This document shows positions 37,438 to 46,427 of a DNA stretch of 64,000 bases, one piece after another (positions within the stretch are counted from its first letter, which is position 1; the number at the start of each line of letters is the position of its first letter). This DNA is from Pantoea sp. GD03673. Its GTDB lineage: Bacteria > Pseudomonadota > Gammaproteobacteria > Enterobacterales > Enterobacteriaceae. The DNA lies in the NCBI RefSeq assembly GCF_029844725.1, contig NZ_JAOCKJ010000001.1:663743-727742 (forward strand). The letters run 5' to 3'. The notes beneath the pieces are model-generated. The model did no database searches. It was not told the origin of the DNA and saw only the letters and a list, made by a program, of their open reading frames with translations. A program made the position numbers and the translations under genes.

Positions 37438-38445
37438 ATGGGCGATAGCATTCTCTCCCAGGCTGAAATTGACGCCCTTTTAAACGGCGACAGTGGCAGC
37501 GCGGAAGAAGAAAAGAAACAAAACGGGCCGGAGGGCGATATTCGTCCTTACGACCCGAATACCCAGCGCCGCGTGGTGCGCGAGCGTTTGCAGGCGCTGG
37601 AGATTATTAACGAGCGTTTTGCCCGTAGTTTCCGTATGGCGCTGTTTAACCTGCTGCGCCGTAGCCCGGATATCAGCGTCGGGGCGATCAAGATTCAGCC
37701 GTATCACGAGTTTGCCCGCAATCTGCCGGTGCCAACCAACCTGAATCTGATTCACCTGAAACCGCTGCGCGGCACTGCGCTGGTGGTGTTCTCACCGAGC
37801 CTGGTGTTTATCGCCGTCGATAACCTGTTTGGTGGCGACGGACGTTTTCCGACGAAAGTCGAAGGCCGTGAGTTTACCCATACCGAGCAGCGCGTTATTC
37901 GCCGCATGCTGAAGCTGGCGCTGGATGGTTACAGCGACGCATGGAAGGCTATTTATCCACTGGACGTTGAGTATGTACGTTCAGAGATGCAGGTGAAGTT
38001 CACCAACATTACCACCTCACCGAACGACATCGTGGTTAACACGCCGTTCCAGGTGGAGATTGGTAACCTGGTGGGTGAGTTTAACATCTGCATCCCGTTT
38101 TCAATGATTGAACCGCTGCGCGAGCTGCTGGTGAACCCACCGCTCGAAAACTCCCGTCAGGAAGATAATCACTGGCGCGACAACCTGGTTAAACAGGTGC
38201 AGCACTCGGAGCTGGAACTGATTGCTCACTTTGCCGAAACATCACTGCGTCTGTCACGGATCCTGCAGCTGAAACCCGGTGATGTGCTGCCGATTGAGAA
38301 GCCTGAACGCATTATCGCTCATGTCGATAGCGTCCCGGTCTTAACCAGCCAATATGGCACGATGAACGGGCAATATGCGCTCCGTGTCGAACACCTGATT
38401 AACCCGATTTTGAATTCGTTGAACGAGGAACAGCCCCATGACTGA
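37438..38445 (+). CDS. fliM: Flagellar motor switch protein FliM
   Basis: C-ring protein (335 aa) that receives CheY-P. The N-terminal CheY-binding peptide (MGDSILSQAEIDALLNGD), the CheC-like middle domain (YHEFARNLPVPTNLNLIHLKPL, FGGDGRFPTKVEGREFT) and the SpoA domain at the C-terminus are intact. Four bases after fliL; overlaps fliN by 8 bases. Confidence 0.97.
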   Translation: MGDSILSQAEIDALLNGDSGSAEEEKKQNGPEGDIRPYDPNTQRRVVRERLQALEIINERFARSFRMALFNLLRRSPDISVGAIKIQPYHEFARNLPVPTNLNLIHLKPLRGTALVVFSPSLVFIAVDNLFGGDGRFPTKVEGREFTHTEQRVIRRMLKLALDGYSDAWKAIYPLDVEYVRSEMQVKFTNITTSPNDIVVNTPFQVEIGNLVGEFNICIPFSMIEPLRELLVNPPLENSRQEDNHWRDNLVKQVQHSELELIAHFAETSLRLSRILQLKPGDVLPIEKPERIIAHVDSVPVLTSQYGTMNGQYALRVEHLINPILNSLNEEQPHD

Positions 38446-38848
38446 CAGTAATAAACCGTCTGACGATATCTCTGCGGACGATCTGTGGGCTGAAGCGATG
38501 AATGAGCAGGTCGGCAGCAGCAGCAGTGCGCCGCAGACCGATGACGTCTTTAAGTCATTCGACACCGGCAACGTGGCGGGATCGCTGCAGGATATCGATC
38601 TGATTATGGATATCCCGGTGAAACTCACCGTCGAACTGGGTCGCACCAAGATGACCATCAAAGAGCTGCTGCGCCTGACGCAGGGTTCGGTCGTATCACT
38701 GGACGGCCTGGCAGGTGAGCCGCTGGATATCCTGATCAACGGTTACCTGATTGCGCAGGGTGAAGTCGTGGTCGTGAACGACAAGTATGGCGTGCGTATC
38801 ACAGACATCATCACCCCGTCTGAACGTATGCGTCGTCTGAGTCGCTAA
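38438..38848 (+). CDS. fliN: Flagellar motor switch protein FliN
   Basis: Lower C-ring protein (136 aa). The acidic N-terminal tail binds FliH/FliI cargo; the SpoA domain (DIDLIMDIPVKLTVELGRTKMTIKELLRLTQGSVVSLDGLAGEPLDILINGYLIAQGEVVVV) is nearly the same as in E. coli. Overlaps fliM by 8 bases. Confidence 0.97.
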   Translation: MTDSNKPSDDISADDLWAEAMNEQVGSSSSAPQTDDVFKSFDTGNVAGSLQDIDLIMDIPVKLTVELGRTKMTIKELLRLTQGSVVSLDGLAGEPLDILINGYLIAQGEVVVVNDKYGVRITDIITPSERMRRLSR

Positions 38849-38858
38849 GAGTCACATT

Positions 38859-39257
38859 ATGAATAGCCAGAATCAAACGCTGCAACCGGCTGCACCGCAC
38901 GCACAGGCGATTTCGACCGGTTCTATGCTGGCCCAGGTCAGCAGCGTGTTAGCCGTCATTATTTTATTGATTCTGGCCTGCGCCTGGCTGGCACGCCGTG
39001 CCGGCTTCGCGCCGAAAAAGGTCAGTGGCCAGGAGCTGAAGCTCACGGCGAGCGTCTCAGTGGGTCAGCGTGAGCGGGTGGTGATTGTTGATACTGCCGA
39101 TGCGCGCCTGGTGCTGGGCGTCACTGCCCAGCAGATCACCCATCTGCATACGCTGCCGCCGGGCGAACCGGTCGCGGTGACGCCGGTGAAGGCTGCGCCA
39201 CAGGATTTTCGTCAGCTGTTACAGAATCTGGTCAAACGTCCCGGAAAACCACAATGA
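38859..39257 (+). CDS. fliO: Flagellar export protein FliO
   Basis: Bitopic membrane protein (132 aa) that helps assemble the FliP ring. One membrane helix ([22 protein letters not shown]) is followed by a cytoplasmic domain ([30 protein letters not shown]). ATGA overlap with fliP. Confidence 0.93.
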   Translation: MNSQNQTLQPAAPHAQAISTGSMLAQVSSVLAVIILLILACAWLARRAGFAPKKVSGQELKLTASVSVGQRERVVIVDTADARLVLGVTAQQITHLHTLPPGEPVAVTPVKAAPQDFRQLLQNLVKRPGKPQ

Positions 39258-39988
39258 TGCGTCGACTGCTTCCTTTACTGCCACTGCTGTTACTGGCACC
39301 GGTTGCCCATGCCCAGCTGCCGGGCCTGGTGAGTCACTCGCTGCCCAACGGCGGTCAGAGCTGGTCACTGCCGGTTCAGACACTGGTCTTTATCACCGCG
39401 CTGACCTTTATTCCGGCCGTGCTGCTGATGATGACCAGCTTCACCCGTATCATCATTGTGTTTGGTTTGCTGCGAAACGCCCTGGGAACGCCGTCGGCAC
39501 CGCCTAACCAGGTCCTGCTCGGACTGTCGCTGTTTCTGACGTTTTTTATTATGGCACCGACCTTCGACAAAATTTATCAGGACGCTTATCTGCCGTTTAG
39601 CCAGGACAAGATCAGTATGGAGGTGGCGATTGATAAAGGTGCTCAGCCGCTGCGCGAGTTCATGCTGCGTCAGACCCGTGAAGCGGATTTAGCCCTGTTT
39701 GCCCGTCTGGCGAATACCGCGCCGATTGCCGGTCCTGAAGCGGTGCCCATGCGTATTCTGCTGCCCGCTTATGTCACCAGCGAGCTGAAGACCGCGTTCC
39801 AGATTGGCTTCACCGTGTTTATCCCGTTCCTGATCATCGACCTGGTGGTAGCCAGCGTGCTGATGGCGCTGGGGATGATGATGGTGCCGCCCGCGTCCAT
39901 TGCGCTGCCGTTTAAACTGATGCTGTTTGTTCTGGTCGACGGCTGGCAGCTGCTGGTCGGTTCGCTGGCGCAAAGTTTCTACTCCTGA
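39254..39988 (+). CDS. fliP: Flagellar export gate protein FliP
   Basis: Core export-gate subunit (244 aa). A cleavable signal ([16 protein letters not shown]) precedes the conserved helices ([48 protein letters not shown] and [22 protein letters not shown]). Two Met codons lie in tandem at the start. Co-translated with fliO; fliQ follows after 25 bases. Confidence 0.96.
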   Translation: MMRRLLPLLPLLLLAPVAHAQLPGLVSHSLPNGGQSWSLPVQTLVFITALTFIPAVLLMMTSFTRIIIVFGLLRNALGTPSAPPNQVLLGLSLFLTFFIMAPTFDKIYQDAYLPFSQDKISMEVAIDKGAQPLREFMLRQTREADLALFARLANTAPIAGPEAVPMRILLPAYVTSELKTAFQIGFTVFIPFLIIDLVVASVLMALGMMMVPPASIALPFKLMLFVLVDGWQLLVGSLAQSFYS

Positions 39989-40013
39989 TCCCCCTTTCTT
40001 ACCGGAGCAACAC

Positions 40014-40283
40014 ATGACACCCGAATCAGTAATGGTAATGGGACAGGAAGCGATGCGCGTCGCCCTGATGCTGGCCGCCCCGCTGCTGCTGGCTGCGCTG
40101 GTCAGCGGTTTGCTGATTAGCCTTATCCAGGCGGCGACCCAGGTCAACGAACAGACCTTATCTTTTATTCCTAAGATCCTGGCGGTTGCCACCACCGGTA
40201 TCATTGCCGGCCCGTGGATGCTCAATCTGCTGCTGGACTATATCCGCACCGTCTTTACTAACCTGCCTTATATCATCGGCTGA
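40014..40283 (+). CDS. fliQ: Flagellar export gate protein FliQ
   Basis: 89 aa from ATG 40014 ([18 protein letters not shown]) after CCGGAG. Two membrane helices with the family motif [33 protein letters not shown] longer frame from 39927 overlaps fliP and has no homology. TGATG overlap with fliR. Confidence 0.96.
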   Translation: MTPESVMVMGQEAMRVALMLAAPLLLAALVSGLLISLIQAATQVNEQTLSFIPKILAVATTGIIAGPWMLNLLLDYIRTVFTNLPYIIG

Positions 40284-41068
40284 TGATTACTCTCGACAGC
40301 AGCCAGCTGGTTCAGTGGGTCAGCCAGTTCTTCTGGCCACTGGTGCGTATCATGGCTTTATTCGCCACCGCGCCGATCCTCAGTGAACGATCCGTCAGCA
40401 AACGTGTCAAAATCGGTCTGGCGGTGATGATCACCTGGCTGCTGATGCCGCTGTTACCAGCTGTTAATGTCACCCTGTTTTCCCCTGCCGGTTTCTGGCT
40501 GCTGATTCAGCAGATGCTGATTGGTATCGCACTGGGCTTTACCATGCAGTTTGCTTTTGCTGCCGTGCGTCTGGCCGGGGAAGTGATTGGTCTGCAGATG
40601 GGCATTTCGTTCGCCACCTTTTTTGATCCTGGCAGCCGTCTGAACATGCCGGTGCTGGCCCGTTTTCTCGACATGCTGGCCATGCTGCTGTTCCTGACCT
40701 TTAACGGACATTTGTGGCTGATCTCGCTGCTGGCGGACAGTTTTCATACGCTGCCGATTGGCGGTCATCCGCTAAATGCCAACGCATTTATGGCGCTGGT
40801 GAAATCCGGCGGATTAATTTTCCTTAATGGCATGATGTTAGCGCTGCCCTTAATCGTTTTGTTACTCATGGTAAATCTGGTACTGGGTTTGTTAAACCGT
40901 GTTTCACCACAGTTATCAATCTTCGCAATTGGCTTCCCGATTACCTTATCAGTCGGAATTTTAACCATCAGCTTGCTGATGCCCCTTCTGGCCCCGTTCT
41001 GTGAGCATTTGTTCGGGGAAATATTTGATTTACTCGCCCTGTTCCTGACAGAACTATCCCGCCCCTGA
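40283..41068 (+). CDS. fliR: Flagellar export gate protein FliR
   Basis: Export-gate subunit (261 aa) with about five to six membrane helices. Conserved features are [59 protein letters not shown] and [20 protein letters not shown]. Last gene of the fliL operon. Confidence 0.96.
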   Translation: MITLDSSQLVQWVSQFFWPLVRIMALFATAPILSERSVSKRVKIGLAVMITWLLMPLLPAVNVTLFSPAGFWLLIQQMLIGIALGFTMQFAFAAVRLAGEVIGLQMGISFATFFDPGSRLNMPVLARFLDMLAMLLFLTFNGHLWLISLLADSFHTLPIGGHPLNANAFMALVKSGGLIFLNGMMLALPLIVLLLMVNLVLGLLNRVSPQLSIFAIGFPITLSVGILTISLLMPLLAPFCEHLFGEIFDLLALFLTELSRP

Positions 41069-41696
41069 ACATTAAGTTTCTAACTAACTTTGCATAACGA
41101 CACTTAAGTATCCCAAAACCATCCGTGCATTTTCCGAACCATGTTTTCCAGAATGCAACTAAGGAAATTCTGATAAACGTGCAGATAGTCTGAAAATAAT
41201 TCTTATTAAACCGGGCTTCGCGTATTTTAGTTGGGTGGTTCACAGAAGCGGTCAGACTGTGAATGTGCAGGCAAAACCGGTAATACACTGAATTTACAAG
41301 AGAAAAAACATTAAGTGATTTTTCTTGTTAAAAAATGTTTTTTCCGGCATTGTCATCGCACGCTGAGACTTCACACTTTCGTAAAACAAATGTTTTTGAG
41401 AATTGTCCTATCAGAAAACTCCGTGTTTTCATGGATAGTGACATCGGTTCCAAAAAAATGAGTCTTACTTAACCTCTGGCACTTCACTGGCACTCCCCGC
41501 CACTGCCGGAGAATGTGTGACGTCATGGCAGCACAAATTTTTTGCAGAACGGGTCAGGGATGAAGACTTTTACAGGCGTTTGCCTGTTGCCACACTGCAC
41601 GAGCAGAATAAAAAAGTACCTAAGAAATCTCTCTCGTACCGCAACGCGTATTCATCGTTGATTTAAACGGATAACAAATTGGTGAGGGTCGCTATT
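41069..41696. promoter_or_regulatory. Long AT-rich leader of rcsA
   Basis: 628 bases without a supported gene. The AT-rich composition fits H-NS silencing, known for rcsA of E. coli. A possible RcsAB box, TAAGAAATCTCTCT, lies at 41621-41634, about 60 bases before the ATG; it keeps the left half TAAGAA of the consensus but not the right, so it is a weak candidate. An apparent minus-strand frame overlapping fliR is not credible. Confidence 0.45.
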
Positions 41697-42332
41697 ATGC
41701 CAACTATTATTATGGATTCCTGCAACTACACACGCCTGGGATTATCAGACTACATGTCTTCAAAAGGAGTTAAGAAGAAAAATATCTCTTCTGTCTCCGA
41801 TATTGAGCAACTACAGCAAAAATGTGAGCAATTAAATCCTGGCGTCGTTTTTATTAATGAAGATTGTTTCATTCATGAATCAGACTCCAGCGAACGTATT
41901 CGTAGCATTATTACGCAGCATCCTGATACGCTGTTCTTTATATTCATGGCGATTAGCAATATCCATTTTGAGGAATATCTCTACGTTCGTAAGAACCTGA
42001 TTATTACATCAAAATCGATGAAAACATCGACCCTGGATTCCTTACTCAGCACCTATTTGCAGAAGAAGCTTAACCAGTCTGCGCGTATCTCTGCGGGCAT
42101 GGATGTTCACCCGCTGACGCTAAGCCAGACTGAGTCAAATATGCTGAAGATGTGGATGTCAGGTCATGATACCATCCAGATCTCAGATAAAATGCAGATT
42201 AAGGCCAAAACGGTATCGTCACACAAAGGTAATATTAAACGCAAAATCAAAACCCATAATAAACAGGTTATTTATCATGTGGTGCGTTTAACCGATAATG
42301 TGACCTCGGGTATTTACGTTAATATTCGATGA
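41697..42332 (+). CDS. rcsA: Capsule regulator RcsA
   Basis: LuxR-type co-regulator (211 aa) that pairs with RcsB to switch on exopolysaccharide genes (amylovoran/stewartan type in Erwinia and Pantoea) and down motility. I start it at ATG 41697 ([19 protein letters not shown]), as in E. coli. The C-terminal helix-turn-helix ([40 protein letters not shown]) is almost identical to E. coli RcsA. The N-terminal regulatory part is more divergent. It is a known Lon substrate. Confidence 0.96.
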   Translation: MPTIIMDSCNYTRLGLSDYMSSKGVKKKNISSVSDIEQLQQKCEQLNPGVVFINEDCFIHESDSSERIRSIITQHPDTLFFIFMAISNIHFEEYLYVRKNLIITSKSMKTSTLDSLLSTYLQKKLNQSARISAGMDVHPLTLSQTESNMLKMWMSGHDTIQISDKMQIKAKTVSSHKGNIKRKIKTHNKQVIYHVVRLTDNVTSGIYVNIR

Positions 42333-42347
42333 TCGTCAAACCCTAAG

Positions 42348-42375
42348 AACCGGCCTGAATGGCCGGTTTTTTTTT
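42348..42375 (+). terminator. Rho-independent terminator of rcsA
   Basis: AACCGGCC-TGAAT-GGCCGGTT with a run of nine Ts (the last two pairs of the stem included). Confidence 0.93.
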
Positions 42376-42410
42376 GCGCTAAATTGGGAGCCAGGTCTCA
42401 CTCTTACCGT

Positions 42411-42437
42411 TAAGTCTTTACGCTCTTTTGCCGATGT
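42411..42437 (+). promoter_or_regulatory. Sigma-28 promoter of the chemoreceptor gene
   Basis: TAAG-N15-GCCGATGT keeps the sigma-28 spacing and the GCCGAT core, 36 bases before the chemoreceptor ATG. Confidence 0.7.
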
Positions 42438-42473
42438 TTAGCCTTATAACAACAGCCTTAAGAGAGCAAGGAT

Positions 42474-44180
42474 ATGAACACTGCATTAGATAATGATGGA
42501 CAGAAAATCGCTGGCATCTGGCAGAATCTCCGCCTGGTGCCGCTGTTTAGCCTGATCTTCAGCGGCATTTTGCTGCTGTTCGCACTCTGTATTGGTGTCG
42601 CCAGTTACTTTCTCATTTCAGGCAACCACTCCCTTGATGATGCCACGGACGAAATCCAGGTGCGCATGGGCCTTTCCAACAGCTCTAACCACCTGCGTAC
42701 TGCACGCCTGACCATTATTCAGGCCGGTGCCGCCGCGCGTATCGGTGAAATGGACGAGTTTCGCGCCAACGTGGCGGCTGCCGAAAAACGTATTCAGCAG
42801 GCGAAAGATGGCTTTGCCGTGTATGAGGCGCGCAAAGTGAAGTCCCCGGCGGACGTTGAGCTGGATGCCACGCTGCAGGCACGCTTCAATAATTACATTA
42901 ATAAAGGCCTGATACCGATGATTAATGCCGGTAAACAGGGCAGCTTTGAAGGCATTATTGCGCAGGAGACGGATGTTACCCGCAAGCTGGATGATGAGTA
43001 TAACGCCGTATTACTGAAGGCGATCAAAATCCGTACTGACCGCGCCAACGCCATTACCGCAGAAGCCGATCATCAGTCGCGCATCGGCTTTATCTCCATG
43101 GCCGTGGCCTTCAGTGCCGCACTGGTGCTGGTGCTGATGACCTTTGTCTTCCTGCGTCGCGTGGTCATTAACCCGCTGCGCCAGTCCGTGCTGCGCATTG
43201 AACGCATTGCCCAGGGCGATCTGACCTCCGCTCCCCTGCCCTATGGCCGCAGTGAGATTGGTACGCTTATCCATAACCTGCAACTGATGCAGCAGGCGCT
43301 GGTCACGACCGTCGGAACAGTGCGTGAAGGTGCCGTCGCGATCTATCAGGGCTCCAGCGAAATTTCAGCCGGTAACACCGATCTCTCCTCACGCACCGAG
43401 CAGCAGGCGGCAGCACTGGAGCAGACCGCAGCCAGCATGGAGCAGCTCACCGCCACGGTGAAACAGAACGCAGAGAATGCCCATCACGCCAGCCAGCTGG
43501 CTGCAGATGCCTCGGGTAAAGCGCACAGCGGCGGCGAGCTGGTCAGCAGCGTGGTGAAAACCATGACCAATATTTCCGGCAGTTCGAAGAAGATTGCAGA
43601 GATAACCAACGTCATTAACAGCATCGCGTTTCAGACCAACATCCTGGCGCTGAACGCAGCGGTAGAAGCCGCGCGTGCCGGTGAACAGGGTCGCGGCTTT
43701 GCTGTGGTGGCAAGCGAAGTGCGCAATCTGGCCCAGCGCAGTGCGCAGGCGGCCAAAGAGATTGAATCCCTGATTGCTGAGTCAGTCACGCTGATTAATG
43801 ACGGTTCACATCAGGTTGGCGTAGCGGGCAGCACGATGGGTGAGATTGTCGAAGCGGTACGTCGCGTTACCGATATTATGTCCGAGATTGCCGCGGCGTC
43901 AGACGAGCAGAGCCGGGGTATTCAGCAGGTGAGCCAGGCGGTCACTGAAATGGATAACGTCACTCAGCAGAACGCCTCGCTGGTGGAAGAAGCTTCCGCT
44001 GCTGCTGCCTCGCTGGAAGATCAGGCGGGTAAACTGACGCAGGCGGTGGCGGCATTCCGTTTGCAGGATTCGCCCGCCACGAAAGGTACCGTGGCACGTG
44101 TTACTTCGCCAGCAAAAACAGCGGCACTGGCGCCCCGTCCGGCGCTGGCTGCGGGCAGCGATAACTGGGAAACGTTCTGA
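42474..44180 (+). CDS. Methyl-accepting chemotaxis protein
   Basis: Transmembrane chemoreceptor (568 aa). Order: cytoplasmic tail, membrane helix (LFSLIFSGILLLFALCIGVASYFLI, about residues 20-44), four-helix-bundle ligand domain of the Tar/Tsr type (about 45-195), second membrane helix (MAVAFSAALVLVLMTFVFLRRVV), HAMP linker, methylation helices and the signalling tip (NILALNAAVEAARAGEQGRGFAVVASEVRNLAQRSAQAAKEI). It ends in NWETF, the pentapeptide that tethers CheR and CheB, so it is a high-abundance-type receptor. Ligand unknown. It lies between rcsA and dsrB, where E. coli K-12 has no receptor. Confidence 0.95.
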   Translation: MNTALDNDGQKIAGIWQNLRLVPLFSLIFSGILLLFALCIGVASYFLISGNHSLDDATDEIQVRMGLSNSSNHLRTARLTIIQAGAAARIGEMDEFRANVAAAEKRIQQAKDGFAVYEARKVKSPADVELDATLQARFNNYINKGLIPMINAGKQGSFEGIIAQETDVTRKLDDEYNAVLLKAIKIRTDRANAITAEADHQSRIGFISMAVAFSAALVLVLMTFVFLRRVVINPLRQSVLRIERIAQGDLTSAPLPYGRSEIGTLIHNLQLMQQALVTTVGTVREGAVAIYQGSSEISAGNTDLSSRTEQQAAALEQTAASMEQLTATVKQNAENAHHASQLAADASGKAHSGGELVSSVVKTMTNISGSSKKIAEITNVINSIAFQTNILALNAAVEAARAGEQGRGFAVVASEVRNLAQRSAQAAKEIESLIAESVTLINDGSHQVGVAGSTMGEIVEAVRRVTDIMSEIAAASDEQSRGIQQVSQAVTEMDNVTQQNASLVEEASAAAASLEDQAGKLTQAVAAFRLQDSPATKGTVARVTSPAKTAALAPRPALAAGSDNWETF

Positions 44181-44233
44181 CGCCCTTCCGGTAACCGTCT
44201 GCTGCTGTCAGCATCGGCAGACGTCCTGAATGC

Positions 44234-44271
44234 AAAAAGCCCCTTTACGGCTGCCGTAAAGGGGCTTTTTT
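44234..44271. terminator. Bidirectional terminator between the chemoreceptor and dsrB
   Basis: AAAAAGCCCCTTTACGG-CTG-CCGTAAAGGGGCTTTTTT is a near-perfect long stem with T-runs in both readings. It serves the two convergent genes. Confidence 0.93.
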
Positions 44272-44285
44272 AGTGCGCGTCAGCC

Positions 44286-44480
44286 TCAGGCTTCGGGGTA
44301 AGGCTCGACAAAGATGCCATCTGGCTGCTGTGTTTCATTAAAGAACCAGATACCCAGTGGATAATCTTCCAGCGCCACCAGAAACATGGTGCCTTCATTA
44401 AACGGCTCCATAGCCAGAATGGTGCCAACGCGACGCGGGCCGCCATCGGTTTTAACGCTGACGCGGTCATTTACCTTCAT
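44286..44480 (-). CDS. dsrB: DsrB family protein
   Basis: 64 aa, close to E. coli DsrB ([49 protein letters not shown]). A small beta-rich KOW/SH3-like protein of unknown function, near rcsA in all relatives. Good GGAG site upstream. Confidence 0.94.
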   Translation of the reverse strand: MKVNDRVSVKTDGGPRRVGTILAMEPFNEGTMFLVALEDYPLGIWFFNETQQPDGIFVEPYPEA

Positions 44481-44542
44481 TTCGGTTCTCCTGATTATTT
44501 ACTGCGTACAGTCTAAACGAAGAACCGGGGCGATGCAGCGCG

Positions 44543-44701
44543 TTAGCGGCGGGCAATGACCCAGACGGCATGAACGATACCCGGAATATAACCACAGATC
44601 GTCAGCAGAATGTTCAGCCAGAAAGCACCGCCGAAACCCACCTGCATAAACACGCCCAGCGGGGGCAGCAGAATTGCAATAATGATTCTTAAGATGTCCA
44701 T
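44543..44701 (-). CDS. Pmp3/YqaE family membrane peptide
   Basis: 52 aa: start MDILRIIIAILLPPLGVFMQ, then GFGGAFWLNILLTICGYIPGIVHAVWVIARR. Two hydrophobic helices with the family motif LPPLGVFLQ-G and the LNILLT-GYIPGI-HA block identify a Pmp3/YqaE proteolipid. These affect membrane potential and ion homeostasis and are often salt- or stress-induced. AAGGAATGG stands directly before the ATG. Too short for usual ORF cut-offs but secure by motif. Confidence 0.93.
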   Translation of the reverse strand: MDILRIIIAILLPPLGVFMQVGFGGAFWLNILLTICGYIPGIVHAVWVIARR

Positions 44702-44853
44702 AACCATTCCTTTAGGTATTGAAAAAAATCAGCTTTATCATTAACTATAGCTGAATCTGCTATGTTCAGGCGCAAAGTCAGGTAAATCTGAGTAAGGACC
44801 ACTTTTGCAATTTCTTAACATTTCACCGCAAGACTTCTTACGCGTCCGGCCGT

Positions 44854-44940
44854 TACACTCTTCTCACTGCATCCCCCCATAGATGCAGCCACAACCTAAA
44901 AGTAACAAGGATTTTGCCCGCGCAGCGCGGGCTTTTTTTT
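44854..44940 (+). ncRNA. Candidate small RNA with own promoter and terminator
   Basis: A -10 like TACACT (44854-44859) without a good -35 is followed by a hairpin CTGCATC-CCCCCATA-GATGCAG (44867-44888), an unpaired A-rich stretch (ACAACCTAAAAGTAACAAGG) and a strong terminator GCCCGCG-CAG-CGCGGGC-TTTTTTTT (44916-44940). No gene lies upstream on this strand. The predicted RNA is about 75 nt, with the layout of an Hfq-type RNA. I match it to no known family. Alternatively the terminator ends a leader before yodD. Confidence 0.45.
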
Positions 44941-45017
44941 GCCTGCGATCGGCCCACTCCCGTCTTTCTGCCCCACGTTCTATACTGATTATTCTGTTTG
45001 CTCGCAGGAGTCAGAAA

Positions 45018-45251
45018 ATGACAGACGAAAAGCAGCACAGCGATGCGCAGTCATCCGATCTGAAGGTTGATGTCGAGGGCTTACTGGCGGCGATTCAGGC
45101 GAAAACGTCAGGAGAGATTCGGGATTACATGGAGCAGGGCCAGCTGCCACGGGTCGAAGTTGAAGGCCAGGTGTTCCACTCTTATACGGAACTGGCGGAC
45201 GCATTTGAAATCGACATTTGCGATTATCGCGCCTATGAAGCTAACCGCTGA
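45018..45251 (+). CDS. yodD: YodD family protein
   Basis: 77 aa from ATG 45018 after CAGGAG. Matches E. coli YodD in the core (VDVEGLLAAIQ) and the end (YTELADAFEIDICDYRAYEANR). E. coli YodD is a small peroxide- and acid-stress-induced protein of unknown action. A longer frame from 44883 would run through the terminator hairpin at 44916 and is rejected. Confidence 0.9.
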   Translation: MTDEKQHSDAQSSDLKVDVEGLLAAIQAKTSGEIRDYMEQGQLPRVEVEGQVFHSYTELADAFEIDICDYRAYEANR

Positions 45252-45261
45252 AATCGATTTC

Positions 45262-45330
45262 AAAAAAATACCCGGCGGGAAGGCCGGGTAAAAATTCAAT
45301 TCGTTACACCAGGGAATTCTTAACACCCCT
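45262..45330 (-). ncRNA. dsrA: Diverged DsrA-like small RNA
   Basis: On the minus strand TTCCCTGGTGTAACGAATT is nearly the segment of E. coli DsrA (TTTCCTGGTGTAACGAATT) that pairs with the rpoS leader and frees its start. It is followed by a terminator hairpin ACCCGGC-GCCGGGT (arms at 45283-45289 and 45270-45276) and T7. A promoter TTGTTT-N16-TAATCT (45333-45360) gives an RNA of about 69 nt. E. coli DsrA has a second stem-loop of about 20 nt (the hns-pairing part) that is missing here. The position, convergent with yodD and upstream of yedP near rcsA, fits dsrA synteny. Confidence 0.75.
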
Positions 45331-45332
45331 GC

Positions 45333-45360
45333 AGATTACGCGATCGCATCGCCGAAACAA
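45333..45360 (-). promoter_or_regulatory. Promoter of the DsrA-like RNA
   Basis: Minus strand TTGTTT-N16-TAATCT, ending 3-8 bases before the predicted RNA start. The rest of this 354-base gap (to 45605) holds no gene and forms the leader of yedP, with an AT-rich TATAATATT (−10 candidate) near 45550. Confidence 0.5.
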
Positions 45361-45605
45361 GCATCAGATATGCACGTTTCTGCAACGCAACGGGTCGTTT
45401 TAGCGCAATCGTTGCCGAAAACACCGCGCCAGCCAGTGACTTAGCCCTTGCACATCTCTTGCATCGCTTCCCTTACCGCCCTTTCTTTTTAAGATTTATC
45501 CTGGATTTTCAGCCAGCGTGGCAGGAAAAAAAGTGTGAGCCATATTCAACTATAATATTGAAAAATCGCTGCTTTAGCCGCGAACGTGATGAAAGGAGCC
45601 TGTTC

Positions 45606-46397
45606 ATGCCCGATCTTCAACAACCGTTAATGATTATTACCGATCTGGATGGTTCGCTACTCGACCATCATACCTATCGCTGGGAGGCGGCCACCGGGTG
45701 GCTCACAACGCTGAAACAGCACGGCGTGCCGGTGGTGATCTGTTCCAGTAAAACAGCCGCCGAGATTCTGCCGCTGCAAAAAAGGCTGAGTATCAGTGGT
45801 TCACCCTTTATTGCCGAGAACGGTGCCGTGGTCCAGACAGACGATCAGCAGCGGATCCGTCTGCCGGATAACACGCTGAGTTATGACGCAATCTGCCAGC
45901 GGCTGGCTGCACTCAAAACAACCTTCCGCTTTACCGGCTTTCATGACTTCTCCGATCCGGACGTTGCCTCAATGACCGGACTGAGTGAGGCAGATGCAGC
46001 GCTGTCGCGTCAGCGCGACGCGTCTGAAGTAATTGTCTGGCGCGACAGCGACGAGGCTTTTGATCGGTTCCGGGAGGCGCTGCAGGCTGACGGCCTGGCG
46101 CTGACCCAGGGCGGGCGTTTCTGGCATGTGATGCCCGCAGGCAGCGGCAAAGGCGACGCGCTGCGCTGGCTGCTGGAACATTCTCCCGGTGAAGCACGTA
46201 CGACAATCGGTCTGGGTGACGGGCCTAACGATGCCCCGATGCTGGATGCGGTTGATTATGCCGTGGTGATTAAGGGCTACAGTAAAACGCCGGTAACACT
46301 CAGCCGGACCGACCCGCAGCAGGTCTATCATACCGCTCACCACGGCCCCGAAGGCTGGCGTGAAGGCCTGGACTATTTTTTGACTCAACCTCAATAA
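45606..46397 (+). CDS. yedP: Mannosyl/glucosyl-3-phosphoglycerate phosphatase (YedP)
   Basis: HAD-superfamily phosphatase (263 aa) of the MPGP group. Motif I is DLDGSLLDHH (Asp13 nucleophile, Asp15), motif II is the SS of VICSSKTAAE, and motif IV is GLGDGPNDAPMLDAVDYAVVIKG. The cap region lies between. In E. coli the protein has no synthase partner; here the next gene encodes a GT81-type synthase, so it most likely removes the phosphate of glucosyl- or mannosyl-3-phosphoglycerate. Start at ATG 45606 after AAAGGAG. Confidence 0.9.
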   Translation: MPDLQQPLMIITDLDGSLLDHHTYRWEAATGWLTTLKQHGVPVVICSSKTAAEILPLQKRLSISGSPFIAENGAVVQTDDQQRIRLPDNTLSYDAICQRLAALKTTFRFTGFHDFSDPDVASMTGLSEADAALSRQRDASEVIVWRDSDEAFDRFREALQADGLALTQGGRFWHVMPAGSGKGDALRWLLEHSPGEARTTIGLGDGPNDAPMLDAVDYAVVIKGYSKTPVTLSRTDPQQVYHTAHHGPEGWREGLDYFLTQPQ

Positions 46398-46427
46398 GCT
46401 GCCCACGGGCATTAAAAGGATGATGCG

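Noticed and set aside
40968..41288. Minus-strand frame antisense to the fliR end
   Set aside because: No ribosome site, overlaps a secure gene, and composition is that of an antisense shadow.
41621..41634. RcsAB box before rcsA
   Set aside because: Only the left half matches the consensus; mentioned as a weak candidate in the rcsA leader but not called.
44883..45017. N-terminal extension of yodD
   Set aside because: It would translate the terminator hairpin at 44916-44940; homology to YodD and the ribosome site support ATG 45018.
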